In this document: positions 7,721 through 15,675 of the stretch, one piece after another
How positions within the stretch are numbered: position 1 is the first letter of the stretch
Layout of the letters: every line of letters begins with the position of its first letter
Source: Candidatus Ribeiella danica
GTDB taxonomy: Bacteria > Chloroflexota > Chloroflexia > Chloroflexales > Roseiflexaceae
DNA: 64,000 bases
Reading direction: 5' to 3'
Assembly: GCA_016717335.1 (NCBI GenBank)
Contig: JADKFS010000013.1
Coordinates: 62,001 to 126,000 of the forward strand
Made by a program: the position numbers and the translations under genes
The notes under the pieces: model-generated
Database searches by the model: none
Told to the model about the DNA's origin: nothing
The model's input: only the letters and a program-made list of their open reading frames with translations

Positions 7721-8998
7721 TCAGCCCGACATGCCGGCGAAGCGCTCGAAGAAGTCGGGGAAGGTTTTAGCGACGCACTCCGCGCCGGCGATCCGCACGC
7801 CCGGGATCTTCAGCCCGGCCACCGCGAAGCCCATCGCCATCCTATGATCGTGGTGCGCGTCGATCTCCGCTCCCTGCCGCCAGCCCGGAGCGATCGTCAT
7901 CCCATCGTCGCGCTCCTCGACCGCCACGCCCAGCTTGCGCAGCTCGGCCGCCGTCGCGGCGATCCGGTCGGTCTCGTGGTGGCGGATCAGCGCCACGTTA
8001 CGGATCGTCGTCGGGCGATCGGCGAAGGGCGCGAGCGCCGCGAGCGTGATCGCCATATCCGGCTGCTTGCTCATGTCCAGGTCGACGCCGCGCAGCTGCG
8101 CTGGCCCGCGGACCTCAACCCAGCGCTCGCCCACGCTCACCGCGCAGCCCATCCGCTCAAGCAGATCGAGAAACTGGATGTCGCCCTGGATCGAGCTGCG
8201 CGTGAGACCCTCGACCCGCACCCGCCCGCCGGTCAGCGCGGCCGCCGCGAAAAAGTACGAGGCGTTCGACGCGTCCGGCTCGATCTGGTAGTCCCTGGCG
8301 TGGTAGCGCTGGCCGGCCGCGACCCGGAAGCGATCGTAGCCTTCGCGCTCGACCCGCGCCCCAAAGTCTGCCATCATCGCGATCGTTATATCGATATATG
8401 GCGTCGCCGCGAGCGGGCTGGTCATAGTCAGCTCGACATCCTGCGCGGCGCAGGGCGCGACCATGAGCAGGGCCGAGAGGAACTGGCTGGTCTTGTCGCC
8501 GGCGAGGCCGGCCGCCCCGCCGCGCAGCCCGCGCCCGGCGACGACAATCGGCAGCCCGCCGCGCTCGCCGGCGCTGTGGCACTCGGCGCCGAGCGCGCCC
8601 AGCGTCGCCAGCAGATCGGCCATCGGACGCTGCCGCATGCGCGCGTTGCCGTCGATCGTGTAGCGACCGTGCCCGAGCGTGGCGTACGCCAGCAGAAAGC
8701 GCGCCGCCGTCCCGGCCAGCTCGACCCACAGCTCCGCATGTTCGGCCGGCGGCCCCCCGCCCACCCCGCGCACCGTGACCTGCTCGCGCGGCTGCTCGAC
8801 CGCGACGTGCACGCCCAGCCGCCGCAGGCCATCCAGGAACCAGTGGCTGTCGTCGCTGAACAGCACGCCCGCCAGGGTCGATTCGCCCTCGGCGAGCGCG
8901 GCAAGCAGCAGCGCGCGGTTGGTGATGCTCTTGGAGCCGGGGACGCGCACGGCCGCGTCCAGCGCCCCGCGGGCGGGAGAGATCGTCTCAATCGCCAT
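7721..8998 (-). CDS. aroA: 3-phosphoshikimate 1-carboxyvinyltransferase (EPSP synthase)
   Basis: Catalyses the sixth step of the shikimate pathway, joining shikimate-3-phosphate and phosphoenolpyruvate. Residues 14-24 hold PGSKSITNRAL; LELAGTAARF-like and DGNARMRQRP segments follow, and RHHETDRI with the C-terminal DHRMAMGF motif is intact. The length of 425 residues is normal. The ATG at 8998 is chosen over a TTG seven codons upstream. Its motif set (NARMRQRP) differs slightly from the NPRMRERP form. Gene order aroA-propeller is on the minus strand, isolated from other aro genes. Confidence 0.95.
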   Translation of the reverse strand: MAIETISPARGALDAAVRVPGSKSITNRALLLAALAEGESTLAGVLFSDDSHWFLDGLRRLGVHVAVEQPREQVTVRGVGGGPPAEHAELWVELAGTAARFLLAYATLGHGRYTIDGNARMRQRPMADLLATLGALGAECHSAGERGGLPIVVAGRGLRGGAAGLAGDKTSQFLSALLMVAPCAAQDVELTMTSPLAATPYIDITIAMMADFGARVEREGYDRFRVAAGQRYHARDYQIEPDASNASYFFAAAALTGGRVRVEGLTRSSIQGDIQFLDLLERMGCAVSVGERWVEVRGPAQLRGVDLDMSKQPDMAITLAALAPFADRPTTIRNVALIRHHETDRIAATAAELRKLGVAVEERDDGMTIAPGWRQGAEIDAHHDHRMAMGFAVAGLKIPGVRIAGAECVAKTFPDFFERFAGMSG

Positions 8999-9047
8999 AG
9001 GATTCGCTATTTCTATCAATACAGCACGAATGAGTATATCTTACCAC

Positions 9048-9156
9048 AGCTCGGCGCGCGGCGGCGCGCCGAGCTGCCTCTTCTTGCCTTCTGGGGGCTG
9101 CTGCACCCGCCCCCCGCTCCCCCGCCCCTGCCAGGCGCGGGGGAGCGGGGGGCGGG
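9048..9156. terminator. two strong GC hairpins downstream of the methyltransferase operon
   Basis: AGCTCGGCGCGC (9048-9059) pairs with 9064-9075, and a perfect 20-bp stem joins 9106-9125 and 9137-9156. Together they separate the HD-GYP/methyltransferase operon from aroA on the minus strand. The second hairpin is exceptionally GC-rich and belongs to the CCCGCTCCC/GGGAGCGGG kind seen elsewhere in the window. Confidence 0.55.
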
Positions 9157-9253
9157 GGGTGTGGGGGATGGCACGACAAAGCGAGATGTCCGAATTGGAA
9201 TATGGGGGATGAATCATGGCAGGGGGCGAGGGAGCCATAACCAGAGGGATGCG

Positions 9254-10087
9254 CTACGCCTGAGCAGCCGGCGCCGCCAGGTGAAACATCACCAGGCCGT
9301 ACTTCCAGGCGCCGGCCGGGCGCAGGCCGTGGCGCTCGAAGTGGCCCTGCAGCTCCTCGGGCGTCCAGAACGCGATCCCGCCGGTGCCCATCAGCTGCTG
9401 GAACAGCCGCCCGCCGGGCGTCGCAGCGCGCGCCAGCGTCATTGTGACGCAGCGCCCGGCGGGTGCCAGCGCGCGCCGCATCTCGGAGAGGCACGCGTCG
9501 AGGTCGCCGATCTCGTTCAGCGACCCGCCGACCACCACGCCGGCCGCCGCGCCCGGCGCGATCGGGAGGGCCTGCGCTTTGGCGCGCAGGTAGCTGATCC
9601 GCAGGCCGGCGCCGAGCGCGAAGCGGCGCGCCTGGTGCAGCATCGGCAGCGAGTGGTCGATCCCGGCCACGTGGCCGGCCGCGCCGCGCATAGCCCGCGT
9701 CAGCGCGCGCGCGTACAGCCCGTTGGAGCAGGCGACGTCGAGGTAGAGCCCGCCGCGCTGCGGCTCGGCCAGCCTGGCGACCAGCGGCAGCTCGCGCCGA
9801 TACGAGAACCGCTCGCCGCTGAGCAGCGTCAGCGCAAACGGCCGCCAGCCGCGCTCGTAGAACCAGGCGGTCGGCGGCAGCTCGTTGACCAGCTGCGCCG
9901 GGCTCGGCGGGCGGGGCGCGCCCAGAAAATCGGCTACGCCCTGGCGCACCGGGTAGCGCGCGCCGCAGCCATCGCACGCCAGCGCGCCGCCGACAATCTC
10001 GCCGGCGCGATCGAGCCGCGGCTGCCCCAGCGCCAGCGCTGACCGGCAGGCCGGGCAGCGTAGAAACGGAAGAACATCGCTATACAC
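9254..10087 (-). CDS. class I SAM-dependent methyltransferase with N-terminal zinc-ribbon (Trm112-like) segment
   Basis: Residues 8-45 contain LRCPACRSAL and LACDGCGARYPV, a four-Cys zinc ribbon typical of Trm112-like headers on methyltransferases. Residues 110-230 form the methyltransferase: YLDVACSNGLYARAL (SAM-binding motif I), GIDHSLPML, and the LPIAPGAAAGVVVGGSLNE segment. Substrate is not deducible; quinone, lipid and phosphonate-type methyltransferases share this layout. The GTG start overlaps the preceding stop by one base (TAGTG), so translation is coupled to the HD-GYP regulator. Confidence 0.8.
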   Translation of the reverse strand: MYSDVLPFLRCPACRSALALGQPRLDRAGEIVGGALACDGCGARYPVRQGVADFLGAPRPPSPAQLVNELPPTAWFYERGWRPFALTLLSGERFSYRRELPLVARLAEPQRGGLYLDVACSNGLYARALTRAMRGAAGHVAGIDHSLPMLHQARRFALGAGLRISYLRAKAQALPIAPGAAAGVVVGGSLNEIGDLDACLSEMRRALAPAGRCVTMTLARAATPGGRLFQQLMGTGGIAFWTPEELQGHFERHGLRPAGAWKYGLVMFHLAAPAAQA

Positions 10088-11082
10088 TACAGCTCGCCAT
10101 CCAGCCCGCCCTGGGCGCGAGCGCGCTCGGGCGAGATCGCGCCCGACGCTACCAGATCCAGAAACACGTCGAGCAGGTTAGGGTCGAACTGCGTCCCGCG
10201 CGCGGCGCGCAGGCGCCGGATCGCCTCCTCCTCGCTCAGCGCGGCGCGGTAGGGCCGGTCGGTCGTCATCGCATCATACGCATCCACGATCGTGATAATC
10301 CGCGCGCCGATCGGGATATCCTCGCCGCTCAACCCGTGCGGGTAGCCGCTGCCATCCCAGTACTCGTGATGCCCGCTGATGATCGGGGCCACCTCGCGCG
10401 CGAAGCGCATCTGCGAGATGATCTGCGCGCCGATCTCCGGGTGGCGGCGCATCTGCGCCGCCTCCTCGGGCGTGAGCGGACCGGGCTTGCGAATAATCGC
10501 CTCGTCGACGCCGATCTTGCCGATGTCGTGCAGAATGCCGCCGTAGCGGACCGCGCGCACCTCGCTCGGCAGCAGCCCGCAGGCCGCCGCCAGCTGCTCG
10601 CCGTACGCGCGCAGCCGGCGCAGGTGGCCCTCGGTGTACGAATCCTTCGCCTCGACCGCCTGCGCCAGCATAAAAATCACCCGCTCGGTGTGCTCCAGCT
10701 GGTCGGTCAGGCGCTTCAGGCGCAGCTGCGATCGGATTCGCGCCCGCAGGATGCTCTGCTCGAACGGCTTCGTCAGGAAATCGTCAGCGCCGGCCTCGAT
10801 CCCGCGCGTCCGGTGCTCGCGGTCGTCAAGCCCGGTCAGCATCGTGATCGGGATCAGGGCGGTGCGCTCGTCCTCCTTGAGGCGTTGACAGACGGTGAAG
10901 CCATCGATCTCGGGCATCGTGACATCGAGCAAGATCAAGTCGGGCTGCTCCAGCTGAACCCGCTCCAGCGCCTCGCGCCCGTTGGACGCCGTCACAACGC
11001 CGTAGCCCTCACGGGTCAAGAAGCGAGTCAGGACGTCGACGATCGACGGCTCGTCATCGACAACGAGGATGTTTGCAAGCAT
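10087..11082 (-). CDS. response regulator with HD-GYP c-di-GMP phosphodiesterase output
   Basis: A CheY-like receiver occupies residues 1-120 (acidic pair DD at 9-10, phospho-acceptor in LILLDVTMPE near residue 53, Lys in TKPFE). An HD-GYP domain follows (about 140-315) with HDIGK, HPEIG, SGHHEYWDGSGYP and DAYDAMTTDRPYR all intact, so it should hydrolyse cyclic di-GMP when activated. No cognate kinase is adjacent. The ATG at 11082 follows a GAGGAGG-type Shine-Dalgarno. It is the first gene of a two-gene operon with the methyltransferase. Confidence 0.93.
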   Translation of the reverse strand: MLANILVVDDEPSIVDVLTRFLTREGYGVVTASNGREALERVQLEQPDLILLDVTMPEIDGFTVCQRLKEDERTALIPITMLTGLDDREHRTRGIEAGADDFLTKPFEQSILRARIRSQLRLKRLTDQLEHTERVIFMLAQAVEAKDSYTEGHLRRLRAYGEQLAAACGLLPSEVRAVRYGGILHDIGKIGVDEAIIRKPGPLTPEEAAQMRRHPEIGAQIISQMRFAREVAPIISGHHEYWDGSGYPHGLSGEDIPIGARIITIVDAYDAMTTDRPYRAALSEEEAIRRLRAARGTQFDPNLLDVFLDLVASGAISPERARAQGGLDGEL

Positions 11083-11205
11083 AGGGTGCGGCCTCCTCAG
11101 TCACAGTAACCAAACTTGAAAGAGCGCAAGCTGAGATTGTGTCTGGCCGCCGACGGGGAGGCGCTGGAGCGACGATATGCCGGGTCGCTCGGTGCAGTGC
11201 TGATT

Positions 11206-11233
11206 AGTATAGCATATGTTGAGGGGCGATCAA
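11206..11233 (-). promoter_or_regulatory. promoter for the HD-GYP operon
   Basis: On the minus strand TTGATC (11233-11228) and TATACT (11211-11206) are separated by 16 nt, about 120 nt before the ATG at 11082. The -35 sits only about 8 nt from the cap of a GC-capped element. Confidence 0.55.
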
Positions 11234-11240
11234 TTTCTTC

Positions 11241-11465
11241 CGGGGCGCTGCGCCTCCGGCCCCCCGCCATCGTGGCCTATGCCCGGCAACATTTCGAAGG
11301 GCTGGGTTGCATCCGGCCGTGCCGTGATTCAGCTGGGCATGCGCGCCAAGCATTGCAAACACAGACGGGCTTCTTTTTGGGGTCCAGGGGCGCAAGCCCC
11401 GGCCGGGGGGCGCGGGGGGCGCGCAGCCCCCGAATACGGTGTGGGGACGGGGGCGCACAGCGCCC
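11241..11465 (+). repeat. GC-capped palindromic element, copy 2
   Basis: Left cap CGGGGCGCTGCGCCTCCGG starts at 11241. The core has GTGGCCTATGCCC and the partner GGGCATGCGCGCC (about 11335), then TTTTTGGGGTCCAGGGGCGC and several right caps running to 11465. Forward orientation; it fills the gap between the DUF309 gene and the HD-GYP promoter. Confidence 0.8.
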
Positions 11466-11474
11466 AAGACACTA

Positions 11475-11834
11475 TCAGGCGGGCAGATCAGCCCGCGCCG
11501 ACTCAGGCGCAATCAAGCGCAGGCGCGGCAGCACATCCCGATCGCCGCCGGAGATCACGAATCGATCCATGTCGGCGATCAGCGCGCGCACATCCAGGCC
11601 GAGCATCGCCGGCGCGAGCGCGACCAACTTGGGCCTGCCTTTGGCCCAGTTCAGCCGCAGGCCGCGCGGATTGCCCTTCTTCCAGTGCACCAGCGCCGCA
11701 GCCGCCTGAATGATCCCTTTGTAGAACGTCGACTGCGGCTCGGTCGTCTGGAGCCAGCACGCCTCCCACTGCTCGTGCGCATGCCAGTACTCGCCCTCGT
11801 TGAACAGGCGAATGCCTTCGAGGTACTGATCCAT
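11475..11834 (-). CDS. DUF309 family protein
   Basis: A 119-residue helical protein with the DUF309 signature FNEGEYWHAHEQWEACW near residues 11-27 and FYKGIIQAAAALVHWKKGN following. The conserved His and Glu residues suggest metal binding, but the function is unknown. The ATG at 11834 has GAGAGG 8 nt upstream. It starts 11 nt after the rhodanese stop, so the two form an operon. Confidence 0.85.
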   Translation of the reverse strand: MDQYLEGIRLFNEGEYWHAHEQWEACWLQTTEPQSTFYKGIIQAAAALVHWKKGNPRGLRLNWAKGRPKLVALAPAMLGLDVRALIADMDRFVISGGDRDVLPRLRLIAPESARADLPA

Positions 11835-11845
11835 GGGGCGACCTC

Positions 11846-12175
11846 TCAGTACTGCGGCACATCCGGGTCGATCCGCAGCGACCACTCGTTGATGCCGCCG
11901 AGCATATTCACGACCTTCTCGAGCCCGCGCTGGCGAGCGAGAAAGCTGGCCACCTGCGCGCTGCGCGAGCCGTGGTGGCAGTACACCACCAGCTCCTGGT
12001 CGCCCGGCAGCGTGTTGAGCCACTCGGCCGCGCGGCTGAGCGGCAGCAGCTCGGCGCCCTCGATCCGCGCGATCGCATACTCCTGCGGCTCGCGCACGTC
12101 GATCAGCCGAAACGAGTCGCCGCGGTCGAGCTTTGCCTTGACCTCCGACACCGTCAGATCCTGGTAGTGTGGCAT
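11846..12175 (-). CDS. rhodanese-like single-domain sulfurtransferase
   Basis: A 109-residue rhodanese of GlpE/PspE size. IDVREPQEY is the CH2A-type motif and the active-site loop CHHGSRS holds the persulfide-forming Cys. Cytoplasmic, likely moves sulfane sulfur. The adjacent A-type Fe-S carrier, moaA and Mrp genes all need sulfur or Fe-S clusters, so a supporting role is reasonable but inferred from context only. Confidence 0.92.
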   Translation of the reverse strand: MPHYQDLTVSEVKAKLDRGDSFRLIDVREPQEYAIARIEGAELLPLSRAAEWLNTLPGDQELVVYCHHGSRSAQVASFLARQRGLEKVVNMLGGINEWSLRIDPDVPQY

Positions 12176-12250
12176 CCGTTCCCCCAGATCCTGAGACGAA
12201 TCAAAAGAGCTACCAGGCGCCCGGTAGCTCAGACAAGAGCGTCATGCTAC

Positions 12251-12312
12251 AAAGACTCGAAGATTCAAAGCGCATCGGAGCGCCTTCATATCTTCGAGTC
12301 TTTGAGTCTTCG
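12251..12312. repeat. inverted array of AAGACTCGAAGA-type units
   Basis: AAAGACTCGAAGAT (12251-12264) pairs perfectly with ATCTTCGAGTCTTT (12290-12303), with further repeat units on the right arm to 12312. It lies between the A-type carrier stop and the rhodanese start. Unit phase is less regular (7 and 8 nt) than at other loci. Confidence 0.8.
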
Positions 12313-12332
12313 TGGCTGTAACGATGCTGGCT

Positions 12333-12797
12333 CTAGCCGTTGCCGCAGTGTCCGCAGCCGCCGCCGGCATAGCCCTCGTCGTAGCCCTCGTGCTCAGCCG
12401 CCGACTCCTGGTCCTTGGAGCGGAACGAGTGGCCGCAGCCACAGCTCGCCACGGCATTCGGATTATCGATCTTGAACGCGCCGGCCAGCATATTGTCGGA
12501 TTGATAGTCGATCGAGGCGCCGCGCAGGTAATTCGCGCTGATCGGATCGACGACCAGCCGCAGCCCGTGCGCATCCCAGGACGTGTCGCCCTCGCGCACC
12601 TCGTCGTCGAAGGTCATGCCGTACTGCAGGCCAGAGCAGCCGCCGCCCGACACGAACACGCGCAGGCCGTAGCCCTCCAGCTCCTTCTCGCGCATCATGC
12701 CCTGCAGCCGCTTCGCCGCCGCCTCGCTGACCGACAAAACCGGCATCATCACCGGCATGGTATTGAAACGAATGACATCCTGCTCGATAACTGCCAT
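12333..12797 (-). CDS. A-type iron-sulfur cluster carrier (HesB/IscA/ErpA family) with Cys-rich tail
   Basis: Residues 20-125 form the A-type fold with the three cluster cysteines Cys54 (GGGCSG), Cys119 and Cys121 (SCGCGHSF). Members normally end there; this protein continues about 30 residues to a Gly-rich tail with two more cysteines (Cys148 and Cys151). The tail could modulate cluster transfer. The ATG at 12797 has GAGGAGGG 7-8 nt upstream. It follows moaA after 90 nt and may serve that radical-SAM enzyme and the Mrp carrier. Confidence 0.92.
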   Translation of the reverse strand: MAVIEQDVIRFNTMPVMMPVLSVSEAAAKRLQGMMREKELEGYGLRVFVSGGGCSGLQYGMTFDDEVREGDTSWDAHGLRLVVDPISANYLRGASIDYQSDNMLAGAFKIDNPNAVASCGCGHSFRSKDQESAAEHEGYDEGYAGGGCGHCGNG

Positions 12798-12887
12798 GTG
12801 CTTCCCTCCTCATCAGGGATCGTGAGCGGTGAATGGGCCTAGTATACCAGATTTTAAATAGAATTGCTAGAGGTTACTTTCGTAAGT

Positions 12888-13955
12888 CTAGCCACCCAGC
12901 TGCGACATCCCGCGTAGCGTCGGGAGCACGTGCTCGGGCAGCCCGTGGCCCCACGGCTTGACCGCCACAGCGTGGCGGATGATCTGCTCGATCTGCTCCT
13001 GCGTCGCGCCGCCGCGGATCGCCGCGCGCAGATCGAGCTCGTCGTCGCGCAGCAGGCACAGGTGCAGCCGGCCGTCGGCGGTCAGGCGCATGCGGTTGCA
13101 GGTGGAGCAGAACGGGTCGCTGACCGCGCTGATGAAGCCGAGCTTGCCGCGCGCGCCGGGGATGCGGTAGCGCCGGGCCGAGTCGCTCGGCGCCAGCCCC
13201 AGCTCCTCCAGCGGGCCGTGGATCGCCTCCAGCTGGGCGATCAGAGCCTCGCTCTTGACCACGCCGTCCTCGGCCACGTCGGCCACGCCCGTGAGCGGCA
13301 TGACCTCGATAAAGCGCATCTCCCAGGGGTACGTCAGCGTCAGCGCCGCCAGCTGCGGCACCTCGGTGTCGTTCAGGCCCCGCACGACCACGGCGTTGAG
13401 CTTGATCGGGGACAGCCCCACCCGGTCGGCCTCGGCGATCCCCTCCCAGACCTGCTCCAGCCGGCCGCCGCGGGTCATCTGGCGAAACTTGGCCGGGTCG
13501 AGCGTGTCGACGCTCACGTTGACCCGGTCGAGCCCGGCCGCTTTGAGCGGCTGAGCGAGCTTCGGCAGGCGCAGGCCGTTGGTCGTCATCGCGATATGCT
13601 CGATGCCGGGGGTGGCCTTGATCGCGCCGACAAGATCGACCAGGTCCGGCCGCAGGGTCGGCTCGCCGCCGGTCAGGCGGATCTTCTGGAAGCCGGCCGC
13701 CGCCGCGGCGCGCACCACCAGCAGCAGCTCGTCGCCGGTGAGCAGCTCGGGGCGCGGCGTAAACTGCATCCCGACCGCTGGCATGCAGTAGACGCAGCGA
13801 AAGTTGCAGCGATCGGTCAGCGAGATGCGCATGTAGTTGATCCGCCGGCCAAACCCATCGTGCGCCGGCTGATCGGTCTCGTAGCGCGGTAGATCCTGGC
13901 GCGCCTGGGCAGAGTAGAGCGGGATCGTCGTCGTGCGTATGTCTTCGTTGAGCAT
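12888..13955 (-). CDS. moaA: GTP 3',8-cyclase MoaA (molybdenum cofactor biosynthesis)
   Basis: Radical SAM enzyme for the first step of molybdopterin synthesis. The N-terminal cluster motif CNFRCVYC, TGGEPTLR (SAM binding) and the second cluster triad CSTCNRMRLTADGRLHLC are intact, and the chain ends in the GG needed for activity. The ATG at 13955 is chosen because GGAGGT lies 4-5 nt upstream; a GTG two codons earlier would overlap that Shine-Dalgarno. No other moa genes are in the window. Upstream is the heptamer hairpin that exactly fills the gap to mrp. Confidence 0.96.
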   Translation of the reverse strand: MLNEDIRTTTIPLYSAQARQDLPRYETDQPAHDGFGRRINYMRISLTDRCNFRCVYCMPAVGMQFTPRPELLTGDELLLVVRAAAAAGFQKIRLTGGEPTLRPDLVDLVGAIKATPGIEHIAMTTNGLRLPKLAQPLKAAGLDRVNVSVDTLDPAKFRQMTRGGRLEQVWEGIAEADRVGLSPIKLNAVVVRGLNDTEVPQLAALTLTYPWEMRFIEVMPLTGVADVAEDGVVKSEALIAQLEAIHGPLEELGLAPSDSARRYRIPGARGKLGFISAVSDPFCSTCNRMRLTADGRLHLCLLRDDELDLRAAIRGGATQEQIEQIIRHAVAVKPWGHGLPEHVLPTLRGMSQLGG

Positions 13956-13966
13956 AGCCACCTCCG

Positions 13967-14056
13967 AGTAGTCAGTAGTCGGTAATCAGTAGTCAGTACC
14001 CGCGAAAAGCAATGATTTCATTGGTACTGACTACTGACTACTGATATCCGACTACT
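13967..14056. repeat. heptamer (AGTAGTC) inverted-repeat array
   Basis: The left arm AGTAGTC x2, GGTAATC, AGTAGTC, AGTACC (13967-14000) faces a matching 34-nt right arm (14023-14056) across a 22-nt loop. The right arm ends on the first base of the mrp stop codon, and the left arm begins a few bases from the moaA Shine-Dalgarno, so the array is the whole intergenic region. Confidence 0.9.
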
Positions 14057-15162
14057 TACGCGTACTCCATCACGCTGACGCGGGCGGCTAGCTGGCGCGC
14101 GATCTCGCGGAACACGTCGGCGTAGCCGTCGGGCTGGTCGGTCGTCGCGGCCGGTCGGCCCGCGTCGCCGCCCTCGCGCACGCTCATGCCGATCGGGATC
14201 TGGCCCAGTAGCGGCACGCCGATCCGCGCCGCCAGCTCGGCCGCGCCGCCGCTCCCGAAGATATCGTAGCGCTTGCCGGTGTCGGGCGCGATAAAGTAGG
14301 CCATGTTCTCGATCACCCCGAGCAGCGGGACGTTGACCTTCTTAAACATCTCCATGCTCTTGAGCACGTCGATCGTGGCGACCTGCTGCGGCGTGGTGAC
14401 CGTCACCGCGCCGGTCAGGCCGACATTCTGCAGCGACTGTGCCAGCGTCAGGGCGATGTCGCCGGTGCCGGGCGGCATGTCGATGATCAGGTAGTCGAGC
14501 GGCGCCCAGTCGACCTGGTAGAGGAACTGGCGCAGCAGCTGCGAGACCATCGGCCCGCGCCAGATCACCGGCTGGCTGTCGTCCACCAGGAAGCCGACCG
14601 AGATCATCTTGATGCCGTAGGCCTCGATCGGGATCATCAGCGGCTGGCCGTCCGGCCCGGTTGTGGCCGCCGGCTGCTGGCCCTTCGTGCCCATCATCAG
14701 CGGGATGGACGGCCCGTAGATGTCCGCGTCCAGCAGGCCGACCCGCGCGCCCTCCTGGGCCAGCGCGACGGCCAGGTTCACCGCAACGGTCGATTTGCCC
14801 ACGCCGCCCTTGCCGGCCGCAACCGCGATCACGTGGCTGACTCCGGGGATCGCCGCCTTGTCGAGAATGCCGCCGCGCGGGCGGACCATGGCGCTGAACT
14901 CGATCGCCACGCGCTCCCTCGGCACCCCCGCCACGCGCTCGAGCGCCGCCTCGCACTCGCTCTGGATCTGGTCCTTGAGCGGGCACGCCGGCGTCGTCAG
15001 CTCGACCGTGAAGCTCACCCGGTCGCCGTCGATCTTCAGATTCTTGATCATCTTGCGCGCGACCAGGTCGCCGCCAAGCTCCGGCTCCTGCACCGTGGCA
15101 AGCGCCCGCAGCACCAGCTCCTCGCTCAGTTTGCTGCCGTTTCCACGCGAGAACAGACCCAT
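14056..15162 (-). CDS. Mrp/NBP35-type P-loop Fe-S carrier ATPase
   Basis: Residues 12-95 are a DUF59/MIP18-like domain and residues 105-360 the ParA/MinD-like ATPase with deviant Walker A GKGGVGKST. Proteins of this family bind and pass on Fe-S clusters. The C-terminal CxxC usually found after ENM is absent; the segment here reads ENMAYFIAPDTGKRYDIFG, with no cysteines, so cluster binding would need other ligands. It lies between the thioredoxin-like ferredoxin and moaA. Its promoter carries an operator-like dyad. Confidence 0.92.
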   Translation of the reverse strand: MGLFSRGNGSKLSEELVLRALATVQEPELGGDLVARKMIKNLKIDGDRVSFTVELTTPACPLKDQIQSECEAALERVAGVPRERVAIEFSAMVRPRGGILDKAAIPGVSHVIAVAAGKGGVGKSTVAVNLAVALAQEGARVGLLDADIYGPSIPLMMGTKGQQPAATTGPDGQPLMIPIEAYGIKMISVGFLVDDSQPVIWRGPMVSQLLRQFLYQVDWAPLDYLIIDMPPGTGDIALTLAQSLQNVGLTGAVTVTTPQQVATIDVLKSMEMFKKVNVPLLGVIENMAYFIAPDTGKRYDIFGSGGAAELAARIGVPLLGQIPIGMSVREGGDAGRPAATTDQPDGYADVFREIARQLAARVSVMEYA

Positions 15163-15192
15163 CGTTCACTCCAGTCAGACAATCGATATCTC

Positions 15193-15230
15193 ATTATAGC
15201 ACGGTTTCGAAAGTATTTGCTATCGAAACC
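15193..15230 (-). promoter_or_regulatory. mrp promoter with operator-like dyad
   Basis: The minus strand reads TATAAT at 15198-15193. A perfect dyad GGTTTCGA-N12-TCGAAACC covers 15203-15230 across the spacer and -35 region, leaving no good -35 hexamer. The layout suggests a repressor or activator site, perhaps of an Fe-S responsive regulator, though its identity is not known. Confidence 0.55.
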
Positions 15231-15232
15231 AG

Positions 15233-15541
15233 CTACTTCCTGCGACCCTCTTCGCCGAGCAGATACTCGGGCAGCGGCTCGCCGCGCACGAGGTGGCGCT
15301 CGACGATCTGTTTGATCGCCTCGGGCGTGAGGTTCGCGTAGTGGAACGGGCCAGGCCATACCGTGACATTCGGCGCGAAATCGCAGCGATCCTGGCAGCC
15401 GCTCACGCGCACGTCCACGTCGTCCTCGAGCTTCCAGGCCCACAGCTCGTCCTCGAGCGTGCGCAGCAGCTTGTCGCGGCCTTTCGGCGTGCAGGTCGGG
15501 CCGCCGCACAGATAGACCCGGTATTTCTTCTCAGCGCTCAT
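15233..15541 (-). CDS. thioredoxin-like [2Fe-2S] ferredoxin
   Basis: A 102-residue protein with the NuoE-like pattern CGGPTC at the N-terminus and SGCQDRCDFAPNVTVWPGP in the middle, the four-Cys set of thioredoxin-fold [2Fe-2S] ferredoxins. The ATG at 15541 is preferred (start MSAEKKY); two other in-frame ATGs lie upstream at 15553 and 15559. Probably a cytoplasmic electron carrier. It is followed by mrp with a promoter between them. Confidence 0.85.
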   Translation of the reverse strand: MSAEKKYRVYLCGGPTCTPKGRDKLLRTLEDELWAWKLEDDVDVRVSGCQDRCDFAPNVTVWPGPFHYANLTPEAIKQIVERHLVRGEPLPEYLLGEEGRRK

Positions 15542-15623
15542 AGGGCTCGTCATCACCATACTAGGCGCTCATTGTACCACAGGCGTTCCGGCCCACAGCG
15601 ACAAACGTCTCACTCCGATGCCT

Positions 15624-15657
15624 AGAAAAATCCCCCTCTCCCGGCTGGGAGAGGGGG
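15624..15657 (-). terminator. intrinsic terminator of the GH99-like gene
   Basis: CCCCCTCTCCC (15632-15642) pairs with GGGAGAGGGGG (15647-15657). On the minus strand the stem is followed by ATTTTTCT. It lies about 20 nt after the glycosidase stop. The CCCTCTCCC/GGGAGAGGG stem recurs at 20154-20180 and 63470-63497. Confidence 0.75.
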
Positions 15658-15675
15658 GCAGGGAGGTGAGGGTCT

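Noticed and set aside
7334..10042. A 902-codon open frame on the plus strand
   Set aside because: It lies antisense to aroA, the propeller and the methyltransferase, which are well supported. Its Arg/Pro/Ala/Gly/His-rich composition is what GC-rich antisense reading gives.
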